NCBI RefSeq assembly: GCF_034190915.1
Contig: NW_026947503.1
Span: 25,316,532-25,380,531, forward strand
Length of the DNA: 64,000 bases
Source of the DNA: Cavia porcellus
Lineage: Eukaryota; Chordata; Mammalia; Rodentia; Caviidae
Reading direction: 5' to 3'
Shown here piece after piece: positions 36,930-49,164 of the stretch. The number at the start of each line of letters is the position of its first letter. Position 1 is the stretch's first letter. The notes under the pieces are model-generated. The model worked only from the letters and a program-made list of their open reading frames with translations, did no database searches and was not told the origin of the DNA. The position numbers and the translations under genes are program-made.

Positions 36930-39898
36930 ATTGTATGTATCTCTGAGGCACAGTATCATATTTTAATATGTGTACACAATACATACTGGTCAAATCAGGT
37001 TAAATGGTATTTCTAGCTCATCATTATCGTGTTAGAAGCTTTCAATTTTCTCTTTACTTATAAAATATACAAGTTACTATGAATTTTAGTCACCTCTCTG
37101 TTCTGTTATGTTAAGAAAAAAAGTATACTGTAGAAACATAGAAAATACAAGTAAGCAAAAAAGAAAAATATAAAAATCTCCTGTGATTTTTTTGCTCAAA
37201 AATAACCACCATCAACATGCTGCAATATTTTTTCTATACATAAACACTTCTAACCACATAGGATTCTGCAACATCACTGTTCTGTAAACCACTTTTTCTA
37301 TATGTTATATTACTGAATCGCCATGTTAGTAAATACTCAACATCTCCTTTTTCCACCCATCACTCCCATGGCTGCACCCCATTCTTCAAAGGGACAGGAG
37401 CAAACACTCTCATTCTTAGCTTAATGTTCCTCTTCCGCTAATAGTATTCACTGAAAACTAAAACACCAACACCAAAAACAAGCATGGCCTGTGTGATGCA
37501 TACCAATTTCTCAAGAATCAGCACAAATATATTCCAACATTCAAAATCAACATGGACAGTTCAGCTCCTTCTCTGTACAGCTCCACCTTAAGAGCTACAT
37601 TCTGGTGTTAAAGACTTCAAAACCAATTTATTGACTATAATTGTGGTTTCATCCAATTATCACACACGATGAATGAAGCACAGAAGAACTTGAGAAGGAA
37701 GCACAGATTCTCAGTTTTGCTTTTTCTTCAAACCTTGGACTCCTCCTTCTCAAACCAAAATGGCAAGAGAAAGTCAGCATTATGATGACACCCAAAATCA
37801 ACTAACTAGATTTTTTAAAAATGCAGATCAGAAAAGAAGCCACAAGATTTTCACCAGATTATCCACACTTCAGATTGCAAAGGTAGTGCTGAGACTCATG
37901 TGTAAAGGATCTAAAACTTTCAATGCAATGAAGAACATACATTTTTCATTATTACACTAAGATAAGATGAATAAAAAGGCTGGACTTGACTGCTGCATGT
38001 TGATTGCACATGCTAAAATATCACATTGAACGTTACTTGTTTGTACATGTTAAACAAAAATAAAATATTTTTTAAAAACAGAGTTAACACAGAATATTTA
38101 CTAAACAAAGCAATTCTCTAGATTATACTTTCATTTTCACAAAAAAGATCACAATGGCTGTCAGCTCTTTAAAAAATCTTACACATGTAAATAAAACTAA
38201 CCCATACAACACAAACATCTTCAATTAAACAAGAAAAATAGGATCTTCATGACTCCATTATTTCTCTTCCAATACCTGTGCTCACTAGGCTTCTCATATT
38301 GGTGATATATAAGAATCCCACACTTAAACCTAAATATAAAACTAAATCATGTAAGTCAAATTTTTTAAAATCTGCTTACCTTTGCATTTGAAATTATTTA
38401 CTCTTAAAAGGTGCAACAAGACAACTAAAAATGACACCTCCTTGAGTAAGAGCATGACACTACTATTCTCAGAAGCAGTTCTCATTACTGTAACAATCTC
38501 AACATTTTACCAACAATAAGAATCTTAGTGTTACAATGTGCTTTAACACTGTATTATAAAATGTGATCCAGATAGGCCTGGTGGTGTACACCTGTAACCC
38601 CAGCAGTTGAGAAGTCGAGGCAGAAGATCATCACAATTTAGAGGCTACACAGTGAGATCAAGGACAGTCTAAACTACATACAGGATCCTGTCTAGGGGGA
38701 AAAAGGGGAATCCAGAACTGTACCCAAGGACATAGAGAGAATATAGCCTTCAGTCAGCCTGGACATGGAAAAGATGATCAGAATGTGATGACTCTGTTAA
38801 TATGGGCAAGACCAAGAGCTGGGGTACAACTCAGACCCTTGTCAATGCACCATTAGTTCCCCTCAAGAGAGGACCCACAGTCAGTACCTGGTAGACAGGA
38901 TGTGGAAACATGCAAACCTGTTCAAGCAATCCATCAACGCTTTAGTTCAGTGTGCTGGAAACCACATGCACCCTGGAGCCCTGGCCAAGTGGCAGATGAT
39001 GGCACATCCTTGAATCAGCAATAGAAGAGTTCCCAGGACTCGCTCATCCTCTTCATGGGACCTCCCTCCCCATGAGCTTCCAAACTCCATCTGCACTGGA
39101 TGGACTGCACAGCATATTTTCTTACACCCAAAGAAAACTCACCTTTCCATGGCCCTTTTCTCCTGGAGAATAGAAGGTATAAAAAGAATACAAAGTCTCT
39201 CAGGGCATGACTGCCTGCCAAGAAGTCACCAAGCACTGAATCTGATGATGAACGGGGAATCTGAGAGTCTTGACATTAAATTTCTTAAGTTTTGAATCAA
39301 TACAGAACTCTGGAGTCAGGGACAAAAAGTTGACTGCAGGGTCAAATTTAAGCTACTTTACTCCACATATACTTAGGTAATATGGCTTTTTTCACTGAAA
39401 AGTATTAGGCAAAAACACTAAGCCCTGGAACACCTCGTGTTCAGAATAAAACATTACACATACAATGAGATCCTATGTTATTCTGATATAAGTGGTCCCC
39501 TCTATGCACCCTTTTAGGACTTGAGCCAATTTTGTATTAGGAATTAAGAATCTCTCTGGTAATGAGACACAAAGAGTAATGACAATTAGCTCCTTCTCAA
39601 AGTCAGTATTGGTAAGCTATGGAAAGATCCCTACAACAGAACTAGAACTGTTTTGAAGTCTCCAAGTCCCGCACACTCAAGACATGACCATTAGAGAAAG
39701 GACTTCTGTGCCTGCTTAGATACTGCAGTAACGTTTTTCCTCAAATGTAAATGCCTTTCCACCTCCACTGAAGTTATACATGCCTTGGCTAAGGGAACCT
39801 AAAAAACATGGAAAACCAGTGCTTCTTGATACTGTCCGCACTGGAAAATATCATCATCGGTGTTTTTATTGAATAACTTTTTTAAAAAGGTTATTGGA
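36930..39898. other. no gene seen
   Basis: A+T-rich unique DNA apart from the B1-like SINE at 38573-38706. Confidence 0.6.
38573..38706 (+). mobile_element. B1/Alu-like SINE
   Basis: GGCCTGGTGGTGTACACCTG, AACCCCAGCAGTTGAGAAG and GATCCTGTCTAGGGGGAAAA. Confidence 0.85.
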
Positions 39899-40060
39899 TT
39901 CGATGTGGTAGCGCATGCCTGTAATCCCAGCTCTTTGAAGGTTCAGGCAGAAGGATCCTTGCAAATTCGAGACCAGCCCAGCTACAAAGTGAGCTCAAGG
40001 CCAGCCTGAATGGCATAGTGAGATCTTGTTTCAAAAGCCAAAATAAATAAATAAAATGTT
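39899..40060 (+). mobile_element. B1/Alu-like SINE
   Basis: GATGTGGTAGCGCATGCCTG, TAATCCCAGCTC, GAGACCAGCCCAGCTACAAA, a second AAGGCCAGCCTGAATGGC, and an (AAAT)n tail. Confidence 0.9.
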
Positions 40061-40412
40061 TACGGGAAAATACTGTTTTCTAAATCTTGCTTCTTTATTC
40101 TTATCTATAAATTATAAACTCATTCCCAAATTTCACCAATAATAAGCAGCAATCAGTCCAAAAGCAACAGTAAACAGTAAAGAATACAGATATTGCCATC
40201 AATAGTCAGAAAATGAAACATTCGTTTATACCCTGACCTGGAAGAAAAACAACACAAAAACATAAAGAAATGTTTTGTTATACTTCATACCTCTTTCAAT
40301 AATCCTACTGTCCGAATACTCATGACCACTGATTATTTTGAACCTCCTCAATGTGGACTGTCAAAAGAGCAATGTGTAGCTTGTCTTACTACCAATTAAT
40401 AAATATTTCTAC

Positions 40413-40524
40413 TCATGCTGGAGTAGCACACTGTCATTTAAGAGATTGAGGCAGGAGGTTCATTTGAGCCCTGGAATCTTGGACAACTGTGCAAGACCCT
40501 ATCTGGGGAAAAAAAAAAAAAAAC
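40413..40524 (+). mobile_element. B1/Alu-like SINE, diverged
   Basis: GATTGAGGCAGGAGGTTCAT and GCAAGACCCTATCTGGGG with a poly(A) tail; the 5' part is poorly conserved. Confidence 0.7.
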
Positions 40525-40702
40525 CTCAGTAAAACAAACTCACCAATTCAAACACCTGCAATACTAAAAGTTTGAAAACTTATCCATTAAGATCCTCTTT
40601 CTTTTCAACTATTGCTATCCATCTAGAGCCCACAATTCAAGGACAGCAATAAAATCTATTTAACAAGAACCTTTTAACTCAACATTTTAAACATGTAATA
40701 TG

Positions 40703-40910
40703 TTAGCAGGGCATGGTAGTGCATGCCTGTAATCCTAGCACTCTGAGAGCATGAGATGGGAAAACTCAAGCCCCGTCAGGACAACTTAGTGACTCAGAGA
40801 GCTTGTCTCTACGTAAATAAATAAAGACATACATACATACATAAATGAAGGGCTTAGGATGTAGCTCAGTGCAAAGTCCCTGATTTCAATCCCCAATATT
40901 AAAAGAAAAA
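40703..40910 (+). mobile_element. B1-dID composite SINE
   Basis: A B1 part (GCAGGGCATGGTAGTGCATG, CTGTAATCCTAGCAC, GCTTGTCTCTACG), an A-rich (CATA)n linker at 40829-40846, then an ID part (GGATGTAGCTCAGTGC, GATTTCAATCCCCAA). Confidence 0.85.
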
Positions 40911-41089
40911 GTTCTCATTCTCATTCATGTTTTTATGAACCCACTTTAAATACTACACAAGGCAGAGGGGTGATTTAAATTAACCAAAGGATACGTGATT
41001 TCTTCTATTCAGAGCAAGTGCAGAAGCAATTTAGCAGGAATTCAAATGTACTGTTGGAAAAACTGTACATTCTAAAACTATTCATAATT

Positions 41090-41175
41090 TTAACAGTTTT
41101 ATTGAGATATAATTCTCATCTACATTACATCCACTTACAGGATCTGACTCAGTGACTTAGTGTATTCTCAGGGAT
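41090..41175 (-). mobile_element. old L1M fragment
   Basis: TTAACAGTTTTATTGAGATA and TATAATTCTCATCTACATTA are the reverse of an L1M 3' motif. Confidence 0.55.
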
Positions 41176-41564
41176 TTCTTCCTTGAGATTATGCCTTTTT
41201 TCTCTTGAATATATAATAAGCATATCAATGTTCCCCAAATCTAGAAAGAATCCCAAGTAAGTATTCTGGTGATTGGATGCCAACTGCACTGGAGAGATGC
41301 CTAGGCACCACACAATAATTTCTCTTTAAATTATGTTGCACAGAGCAGATACTACAATCATATGAGAACTTCCATTCCGTCTTCACTCCCTTTAAACAAA
41401 TTTATCCCCATTCCTTCAGTTAAAGAAAGTCCTCCTCAGTAACAGAATTATTCATACATTCTGACTCAACAAAACTAAACGTAATATAAATGAAAATGTC
41501 AAGATCTCCAAATTTCCTAGGTACCACATCCCTGAAAATTAAAATTATTGAAAGTAGCATTTAA

Positions 41565-41677
41565 GGGGGCTGGGGATTTAGCTCAGCGGCATAAGCACCT
41601 GCCTTGTAAGCAGGCAGTCGTGAGTTCGATCCCTGGTACCGATAAAAACGAAAAAAGACAAAAAAAAAAAAAAAAAA
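41565..41677 (+). mobile_element. ID-like SINE, best preserved
   Basis: A complete tRNA-derived head: GGCTGGGGATTTAGCTCAGC (A box), GAGTTCGATCCCTGGTACC (B box), then an A-rich tail. Flanked by a perfect 15-bp TSD, GAAAGTAGCATTTAA (41550-41564 and 41678-41692). It is the least decayed SINE in the window. The A and B boxes form an internal RNA polymerase III promoter. Confidence 0.96.
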
Positions 41678-41730
41678 GAAAGTAGCATTTAAAATAATGC
41701 ATTGTATTTGCAAATTTAAGCAAAAGCTTT

Positions 41731-41837
41731 GAGCTGAGGGGTACAGCTCAGGGATAGAGTATGCGACTAGCATGCATGAAGCTCTGGCTTTTAGCACCAG
41801 CACCACAAAACTCAGTTAAAAAAAAAAAAAAAAAAAC
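41731..41837 (+). mobile_element. ID-like SINE
   Basis: GAGGGGTACAGCTCAGGGAT, AGAGTATGCGACTAGCATGC and AGCACCAGCACCAC, with a long poly(A) tail. It is a different subfamily from the element just to the left. Confidence 0.88.
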
Positions 41838-42177
41838 ACAAGTTTTTAAATGTCACCATAAAGCCTAGACCCTTTCTACAGCCTCTTGAATATTAGCAAT
41901 CATGGCATGTCCTGAGTATAGAACACAGCATCAGCATGCTAGGCCTGACACACAACCTTGGAGCTGGCCTGACAAGGCAAACTGGATCTTTCTCTAAAAA
42001 ACAAAATGCCTGTCAGCAACCACCTTTAGATACAAGCAACATCTATCCTATAATTTTGGAAAGCAATCTTGTCCTGAGCATTTTGCACAGCTACAATCAG
42101 ACAGCACACAGAGTGTGACAAATAATTTCCTGGATACAGGCACAGACTGCTTTGAAAATTAAAAAAAAAAAAATTAT

Positions 42178-42368
42178 GCTGCAGATTGGAGCTGGGATTT
42201 CACACACGCTAGAGAAGTGCTTACCACCAAGTTACATCCCAGCCCTCTTCTTAAACTTTATTTTGAGACAGCGCCTCATCACGTTGTCCAGGCTGGCCTC
42301 AAACTTGCAATCCTCCCGCCTCAGCCTCCTGAGTAGGTAGTTTCAGGGATGTGCCACTGTGCCTGGCA
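42178..42368 (-). mobile_element. B1-dID composite SINE, reverse
   Basis: On the minus strand a B1 (complement of GAGACAGCGCCTCATCACG, CCAGGCTGGCCTCAAACTTG, CCTCAGCCTCCTGAGTAGG) precedes an ID part (complement of GCTTACCACCAAGTTACATC). Confidence 0.82.
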
Positions 42369-42522
42369 ATAACTATTCTCAACCCCTTACAGGTGGCTAT
42401 TTAGATGACATATTGTCTAGGCTCCTGATTTCTTCTCTGCTAGTATTCATTTAAGAGCATGTCCTTTAGCCCTTTTCTCAGAAAAAGGCAGAAATCAGAT
42501 TTTAAAGGTGACTTTAAAGTGC

Positions 42523-42600
42523 TGAACTGGGGAGAGAGGTAGAGCTCAGTGGCGGATCATATGTGTGAGGCCCTGGGTTCAAGCCTCAGCAAACAGCCCT
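42523..42600 (+). mobile_element. ID-like SINE
   Basis: GGTAGAGCTCAGTGGCGG and GGCCCTGGGTTCAAGCC. Confidence 0.8.
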
Positions 42601-42846
42601 CACACCCTAAAGAGTGCTGAATGAATGGGGATGTTGAAACTGATGACTTGGTTTTGTCCACATTTCTAACTGCTATAATTTATCAATGTTAAAATATCCT
42701 TGTTTTCACATTTTAACATCTCTGAAGTAAAGATGCTTCGTAAAATTGGCAGTAGATCATACTATGGAAGTGATTTTTGTTTTCTTTTCTTAATGGTACA
42801 TTAAAAAGTGCTGCATCTTAAAGTTGTCAGCATCTTTCCTGTTTCT

Positions 42847-42958
42847 CTTCCTTTGAACCAGGGTCTCACTATGTTACCTGTCCTAGGTGCAAGCAGTCCT
42901 CCTGCCTCGCCACTGCCCAGCAGCTGGGACTCCAGGGAGAGCCACCATCCCTAGCAAA
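42847..42958 (-). mobile_element. B1/Alu-like SINE
   Basis: CAGGGTCTCACTATGTTACC, GCAGTCCTCCTGCCTCGCC and CAGCTGGGACTCCAGG, reverse-oriented. Confidence 0.8.
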
Positions 42959-43179
42959 TTGTCAGCACCTTAAAGTGAAAGAAATGTGGCATTTATAACA
43001 AAGTTTAACCTAGGACATTATACATCAGTGAAGAAAGTGCTAATATTACAGACAGTTAAGTTAAATGAAAATTAATACACAGTGAGAGAGGGATTGGATC
43101 CTCAAAAAATAAAACAAGATTGTGGCAGGAGGCACAAGATGCAGATGCAATGGCCAGGCCTGCAGGACTCCCTAAGGGA

Positions 43180-43645
43180 CAAAGAGCAACTGGACAGTCA
43201 CTGTAATTAGAACACATGGTCCAGTAAGCCCAGATAGCCATCAGATGCCCAGGCAAGTGACCAGAACATCTGGACCCATCCATTCCCAAAAATGCCTTTT
43301 GCTTTTTCCAAATACCCTTGCTACTCGTTTCCTTACTGGATCAATATTAGCTAAGCAGCAGTATCTGGAATTCCATAGGTTGACTGCAGTTTGACCCACA
43401 TTTGAACCCACATTGTGATTTTGCTACATAAATTATCCCTGACAAAGGGCCTCTGTGGCCACCTATTCGAGAACCCTCCTGAAAATCCAGGTGCTATTCT
43501 TCTTCCCCTGAGTTCCAATAAAACTCTTTAACTTCCTCCTTTCATTAGTGACTCCATTCCTTGATGGTATGAGGTTATGAACTGAGCATATTTGACATTT
43601 AACACATGGGAAGAGTTATACTTCTTCTGCATCATTTTGGAAGTT
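43180..43645 (+). mobile_element. ERV LTR, 5' copy
   Basis: Aligns block by block with 48380-48828: GATAGCC.TCAGATGCCCAG, CCCAAAAATGCCTTTTGCTT, GACAAAGGGCCTC, TTCCAATAAAACTC and TGACATTTAACA. A polyadenylation signal AATAAA is at 43517-43522, and a likely end is TTCTGCATCA. The left boundary is uncertain (43080-43190). Confidence 0.75.
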
Positions 43646-44447
43646 CCAACAAGATACATGGAAAGAAGTGAAAGTCTCCTTTTGATTCATGCACCTCTAA
43701 ATATTTTACCTGGATTCTGGACTGTGACAGTTTAGGTAATCAAGAATTGTCATCCATTGTCTGTGGGTTGCCTGAGCCTCATCAAAATGATAGGCTTCAA
43801 TTGACAGCATGATGCCTTTAGACTTGGTTTTCATTTATGGGACACTTATTTTTGCAAGCAGGGCCTTGTATTCCTTTCTTAGCTTGTTTAACAAGTGAAA
43901 TAGCTTGGTCTCTAATTTCTGACAGCTCTTTGGGATGGTTTTCTGAACTTCTAATTGGTTTGCTGTTCAGGTTCTCCACATGTGAAGCTACTAGACAGCT
44001 TTTGGCAGTTCACCTCTGTTAGTGGGATGGTTGTTATCAGTATCAGCAAATGATAATATGTTTCTATTTGCAATCCTAAAAATCTCTTTTTCCATTCCAA
44101 CTGGAGGCCTTGAATCTCTAGAATATGAGTACTTATCTATATGTAAGGTCGTGGAAGACAGCCATTCCTTTATAAATTGTACAACCCTCATATAAGAGTA
44201 TTTGCCTACATAGTATCCGAGCAGGGTCAGCAGGACTGGCAGGAGAAATTTACATCCCACAGTGGAGAAACTGGACTCCTGGGTGACACCAAGGGAGCTA
44301 TCTCCACTCTCCAATTAGCAGCTACCTTTCTGGAAAACAACTGTGGTTACCAAAAAAACAGAGGGTACCCAGAAGGCTGTACAGCTGCTCCAATAGGCTA
44401 AACTACCAGCCTTTTTAAAAACAGTCCATGCTTTCCTAACGCAAAAG

Positions 44448-44450
<3 letters not shown>

Positions 44451-44498
<48 letters not shown>

Positions 44499-44519
44499 CT
44501 CTCTCTCTTCTGTCTCTCT
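44451..44519 (+). repeat. (TC)n microsatellite
   Basis: About 30 TC units with interruptions near the right end. Confidence 0.96.
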
Positions 44520-45194
44520 GCCTTCACCTTTCTGATTCTTGTTGGTCTTAACTTATTACAGGATCTCTACTAATTTATGACCTACAGGAAAAGTTCTAAC
44601 TAATCTATAGTTACAAACCTAAAAATTGTAAAAGGGTTGTCAATACATCTAAAAGTGCATTCTAATTTACAAGAAATTGTTTTGAGTGTCTTATGTTTGT
44701 CCATCTGTCTATTTAATCTGTATTAATAACTGGCTAAAGCACCTGCATTTGCTTTACAAACATATTTTTGAGCTCAACAATTCCTTTTTTAAAATATGAT
44801 TCTCTTTTGAGCTTTCCATGTAAAACTAGTTATAATGGTTTTCAGGATAGGCTCAAGAACTGATAAAAATCTTAAAATTTGGTAACATAAAGATTATATA
44901 TGATTTGTTAATATGTATGTTAACTTTCAGGTATACATTATTCTCCAAAAGTTCTACTTAAATTAGATTACAGATAAACAGACCTTCAAGATATTAACTC
45001 AAATGCTTGTGGATCACATAGCTTAATAGTAGATTAATGTAAAGCAGTTGGTAAGAGTAAAGATATCTTTTGTTAGATAATCAAGATATCAGAAAAAATA
45101 GTTTTATAAACACATGTCTATCATTGTCTGTGTAGAGGCTGTCAAACTAAAACTGAACAATCTTTCTTGGTCAAAGACGATACAAACACACATA

Positions 45195-45383
45195 TAGTGC
45201 TCCGTTCACGAACTTAATTCACTCCATGATTCTGGTCACAAACCAAATTGAATGGAACTGAATCAAATTTCCTCTATAAGATTAGCATTGACCCTAACCA
45301 TCAAATTTGATTCAGTTCTTTTCCAATTTGGTTTATGGCCAAAATTATGGACAGAATTAAGTTCATGAACCAAGATACCACTG
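45195..45383. mobile_element. palindromic MITE-like element, copy 1
   Basis: The left arm (GTTCACGAACTTAATTC, ACAAACCAAATTGAATGG, AACTGAATCAAATTT) is the near-perfect inverse of the right arm (AAATTTGATTCAGTTC, CCAATTTGGTTTATGG, GAATTAAGTTCATGAAC). The arms are about 75 bp with a spacer of about 30 bp. The ends resemble CAGTG with TA on both sides (45193-45194, 45384-45385), as in Tc1/mariner-pogo (Tigger) derivatives. Confidence 0.75.
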
Positions 45384-45823
45384 TATAGTGCTTGAAGAAG
45401 TGTTAACTGTTATGATGAATTATCTAAAGTAATTATTAGCATAATTAACACTGAAGGGAGTTCTCTGTTTTTTTTCCTAGTTTTATGATGTCCCAGCCAA
45501 ACACAAGACAGTATTAAATGAATCATTGTAATGTATTTAAATTGACTATAATTAAAAGCTAAGTTTTCTATTTCTAAAAATGTATTTTTCTATGTAAAAA
45601 TATATTAAGGTCCTCTTGGTTAAATTTGAAAAACTAGATTTAAAAATAAAGGTTCTCTATTGTACTAAAATAGTTCCTTGTGTTTATCATCATTAGGCTT
45701 TTGATTACTGAAAAATGAGCTTTAAGAGTTAAAAAATATTTAAATGTTTAAACATTTTCACCAATCAGTTTATGATTGGTTAAATAAACTATCTTATTTA
45801 CAACATAAATTATATATGGAATA

Positions 45824-46010
45824 GAGTGATACCTCCATTCATGAATTTGATTCTTTCCATGATTCTGATCACAAATGGGGTTGATGACAGCCAAATCAAA
45901 TTCAACAGTTAGATTTAATATGACCTTCCAGGGAAACCTGAACTTGTCCAATTCAGTTTGTAACTAGAATTGTAGATACAATTGAGTTCTTGAACCAATG
46001 TGTGAGTGTG
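45824..46010. mobile_element. palindromic MITE-like element, copy 2
   Basis: Same family as copy 1: CCATTCATGAATTTGATTC, TCCATGATTCTGATCACAAA on the left, CAATTCAGTTTGTAAC and AATTGAGTTCTTGAACC on the right. More diverged arms; the right end runs into a TG-rich tract (45998-46040). Confidence 0.65.
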
Positions 46011-47958
46011 TATGTGTATATTTGTGCGTGTGTGTGTGATATTCTGTGAGTCTGACCTTTAACCTTATGTTTAAAGAGTTGAGAATATGTAATACAAATA
46101 AGTAACAGGTACTCTTTTATACACTATACATAAAACCTTTGACACGTAAAATGATCAAAATTTGGTGTCAATTTAAACCTGGTCCTCTCATTTAAAATTT
46201 GACCTACATCTGTTGGCTTTTATTAAACAAGTATTTTGCTGTTGTATAAATGAGATACACTTGTAGAATTTGGTAATAAGTCTATTTGCAGTCTCTAACA
46301 CTGCTTCTTAAATTTATAAGAGCACTGAAGATGTCCCTAATTCTTCTCAGTACAGTTACACACTATAAAACTCGTTAAAGGAGTCTAAACTTTGTATTAG
46401 GAGTAAAAACTGAATACATACAAAGATTTCTATATAGCTATGATAGCACTTCATGATAAGAGTAAATGTATTTGTTCTTCTCAAGTATACAGGCTCTCAA
46501 AGATGCCACATGAAAAAATACCTTATCATCCTGGTGACTTCCAGCCAAACTTGTTTATGGTGCTAAACTTCCTCACATTTAAACACTTGACTTTCCTTTA
46601 CCTGTGTTCTAGCTTTCTATGATAGAACGTACATGCCCATCCAACATGAAACAGCCAGCACATGATGTGAATACTTTTTCAAAATTTATACTAATATACT
46701 TGTTATGCAATTATGTTGCACAGTTAGAGGTACCTAAACACTATGTAGTCATGGCAATGTCACTAAAAAATTCAAGGTCAGACCTTAATAATCCATAAAC
46801 TATATCCATAAACAAGTACATTTTACTTAAATGGCAATTATTAAAGGATAACGAATTTAGGTAAAAGATTCTTTATGTCACTTAATGTCTTGTAATTAGA
46901 AAAAGGTTGTCAGCTAAAAAGTTATTTTATATTACAATGGAAATTTAAATATTTCAGAGATACTAATGGTTCTAAATAACGTCATCATGATTGTGGTGCT
47001 AAAATGCTATGTTGTCCTTGATTTCAAATTTCCCCTGTAGAACTCTATAATTAGTATCTGTTCATATTCTATGGGAATTCAACTCCAAATCCAACCATGG
47101 TTGGTAAAGAACAGTTCTCGGGTCATACTATATATTTCAAGGTGCCTGATATCCAGATAAGAATAAACATACTGCTCTCACTGCAATACTGGTATAACTA
47201 ACTAATCTCCTGTGCATTCAAAACTGAGGCTTGGAGAACAAAGCTAAAAAACATAAATGGGCTAAGAGGACAGCTGATATTTTCGCCCTGACCCGACACT
47301 CCAAGATCAAAAAGGACCAGGACATGAGGGAAACTTTCTACAGGAACTTACAATTCTGGTGAGTCACCCAACCTCCTAAGCAGGGAGACTGCTGGACCAA
47401 CCCCCAAAAAGGCAGAAATCAGTCAGTGTACATTGTGCTAAAGAAGCTCACCAGAGAAACATCCTGCATGCTTCCATGGGAAGACACATGCTCAAGCAAG
47501 ACCATGACCTACCTCGGCAGCTGGCAAGTAACAGAGGAGCTGAGAGGCTCTGTACATGGTTCCCAAAGTAATCCTTGGCAAGCTTTAACTGATCTTAATA
47601 CACATATTGAGAGGTTAATTTTGATTTACCATAGGTCTCATTTTAACTTTGCCTTAAACACTCAGCAGAAAAGTATAACCAAAAGGATAAATTCCTCAAC
47701 TAAAATGTCCTTCAAAACCACAGAGCTCTTAGATTTTTTTTTTTTATGGTTAAAACTAGGCAGACCTGTGCACTACTAAATGAAACATTGTCCTTGGATA
47801 AATGATTCACATCAGGTTAAAAAAAATCTTAAAATAAAAATATTGGCCTGTAGATAACCTCCATGAGCAGAGAGGTCATGAACGCAGATGGTTAAAATCT
47901 CTTACACGGTGTTTGGACATGGCTTCTTGATCCAATCTGTCTTTCCATTTTAGTACTC

Positions 47959-48126
47959 ATGCTTCGGTCATACATGCTTAATCTCTTGGTAGAATTTGTT
48001 TATTCCCAACCTAGAAGCCGTCAAACTCCTAGTGATTATGAGATGGAACCAACAATAAATGTCCCAGACTCCTTTTACCAGGGTCCACTAGAAAGACCTC
48101 ATCCACTAGATGAAAGAAGTTCATAA
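47959..48126 (+). pseudogene. retroviral env remnant, C-terminal cytoplasmic tail
   Basis: A 55-codon open stretch ending in TAA. It has a hydrophobic LLVEFV segment, then a charged tail with a YQGPLERP motif, typical of the transmembrane-subunit tail of gamma-type (class I) envelopes. The surface subunit, fusion peptide and most of the transmembrane subunit are not seen, so it cannot make a working envelope. The remaining leader between the stop and the 3' LTR is non-coding and includes a polypurine-like AGAGGAAGAAA near 48285. Confidence 0.6.
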
Positions 48127-48379
48127 CTGCTAAACCCCAACAGACTTCTATCCTAGGACCCTTAGATTATCTCTCTGTTGAAGATCTCTGACTTGCGTCT
48201 CCTCTACAACATCCCTTCTCCCACCCGAGGCAGTTAGATTGAAACTTCGCCCATTCTTCACTATCCAGTTAGGGATATCTCTTTCAGAGGAAGAAATATA
48301 CACAGAAAAGTTAGACAGACATTACTATACAGTCAGAGACAGACTGAGCCCTCAAGGAGGTCAGCACAAAAAAATAAGC

Positions 48380-48828
48380 AAGTTGAATGTATACTATAAT
48401 TAGCACCACCTGGTCCAGTATTCCAGATAGCCGTCAGATGCCCAGCGCATCTGGACCTACCCCTTCCCAAAAATGCCTTTTGCTTTTTCCCTTGTTACTT
48501 GTCTCCCCTTGTTACTTTTGCTTACCCTTGTTACTTGTTTCCCCTACTGGGTCAATATTGGTTAAGCAGCAAGCAATACCTGTAATTCTATAGGTTGATT
48601 GTAGTTTGGCCAACAGTTGAACCCACATTTTGATTTTGCTATACAAATTATCCTTGACAAAGGGCCTCAGTGACCAACCCATTTGGGACCCCTTCGGAAA
48701 ACCTTCTTCTCCTTATTTCCAATAGAACTCTCCTAACTTCCACCTTTGGTTGGAGACTTTGATGTTGTGATATCACAAGTCAGCACAACTGACATTTAAC
48801 AGCTCAGGAGTTATACCTTTTCTGTATC
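48380..48828 (+). mobile_element. ERV LTR, 3' copy
   Basis: Counterpart of 43180-43645. It has an extra tandem (CCTTGTTACTTG)-type expansion at 48490-48545, and its polyadenylation signal has decayed to AATAGA (48721-48726). Divergence between the two LTRs is large, so the insertion is old. Confidence 0.72.
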
Positions 48829-49164
48829 AAAAAAACACCACAAAGCAGTGGAGACTGTGACCACTAGCACAACTGTCACATCTCAAGGGCCTAGAAGGCA
48901 AAGCCACTAATGATTGCCAGGTGAAAATACATCCTTAAGGAGCTACACTGTTCACCATTTCATGTAATTTCCCAGGTATAAGGTACTATGGGGACCACAC
49001 TAAGCAGGACTCCTGGTCAAAACTGGCCCAGGACCATCAGTTTGCAACTCAAGATACTAAATCTCCATTTTACATTATGGTGAATAATCTGGCCTCTAAC
49101 CTCAAAGGATTTTCAAGATGCCTGCAAGAAAAAAAAAGATTACTTAGCATGTTAAAACTAGGGC

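Larger units (their letters stand above)
43646..48380 (+). mobile_element. decayed class I endogenous retrovirus interior
   Basis: The interval between two like-oriented LTRs. An env C-terminal tail sits just before the 3' LTR, which fixes the orientation as plus, antisense to NEDD4L. I see no recognisable gag, protease, reverse transcriptase or integrase. A reading frame at 47426-47779 may be further retroviral debris. Two MITE-like elements, a TC tract and an unassigned minus-strand open stretch (44527-43800) interrupt the interior. It may be one heavily deleted provirus or two neighbouring insertions. Confidence 0.6.

Noticed and set aside
41565..41640. tRNA-Ala-like genes (this and other ID heads)
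   Set aside because: A and B boxes are present but the anticodon stem and acceptor stem do not form a proper tRNA, and A-rich tails with target duplications show they are SINEs.
45195..46010. CRISPR-like or satellite array
   Set aside because: The two repeats are inverted-arm elements in a mammalian genome, not regularly spaced direct repeats.
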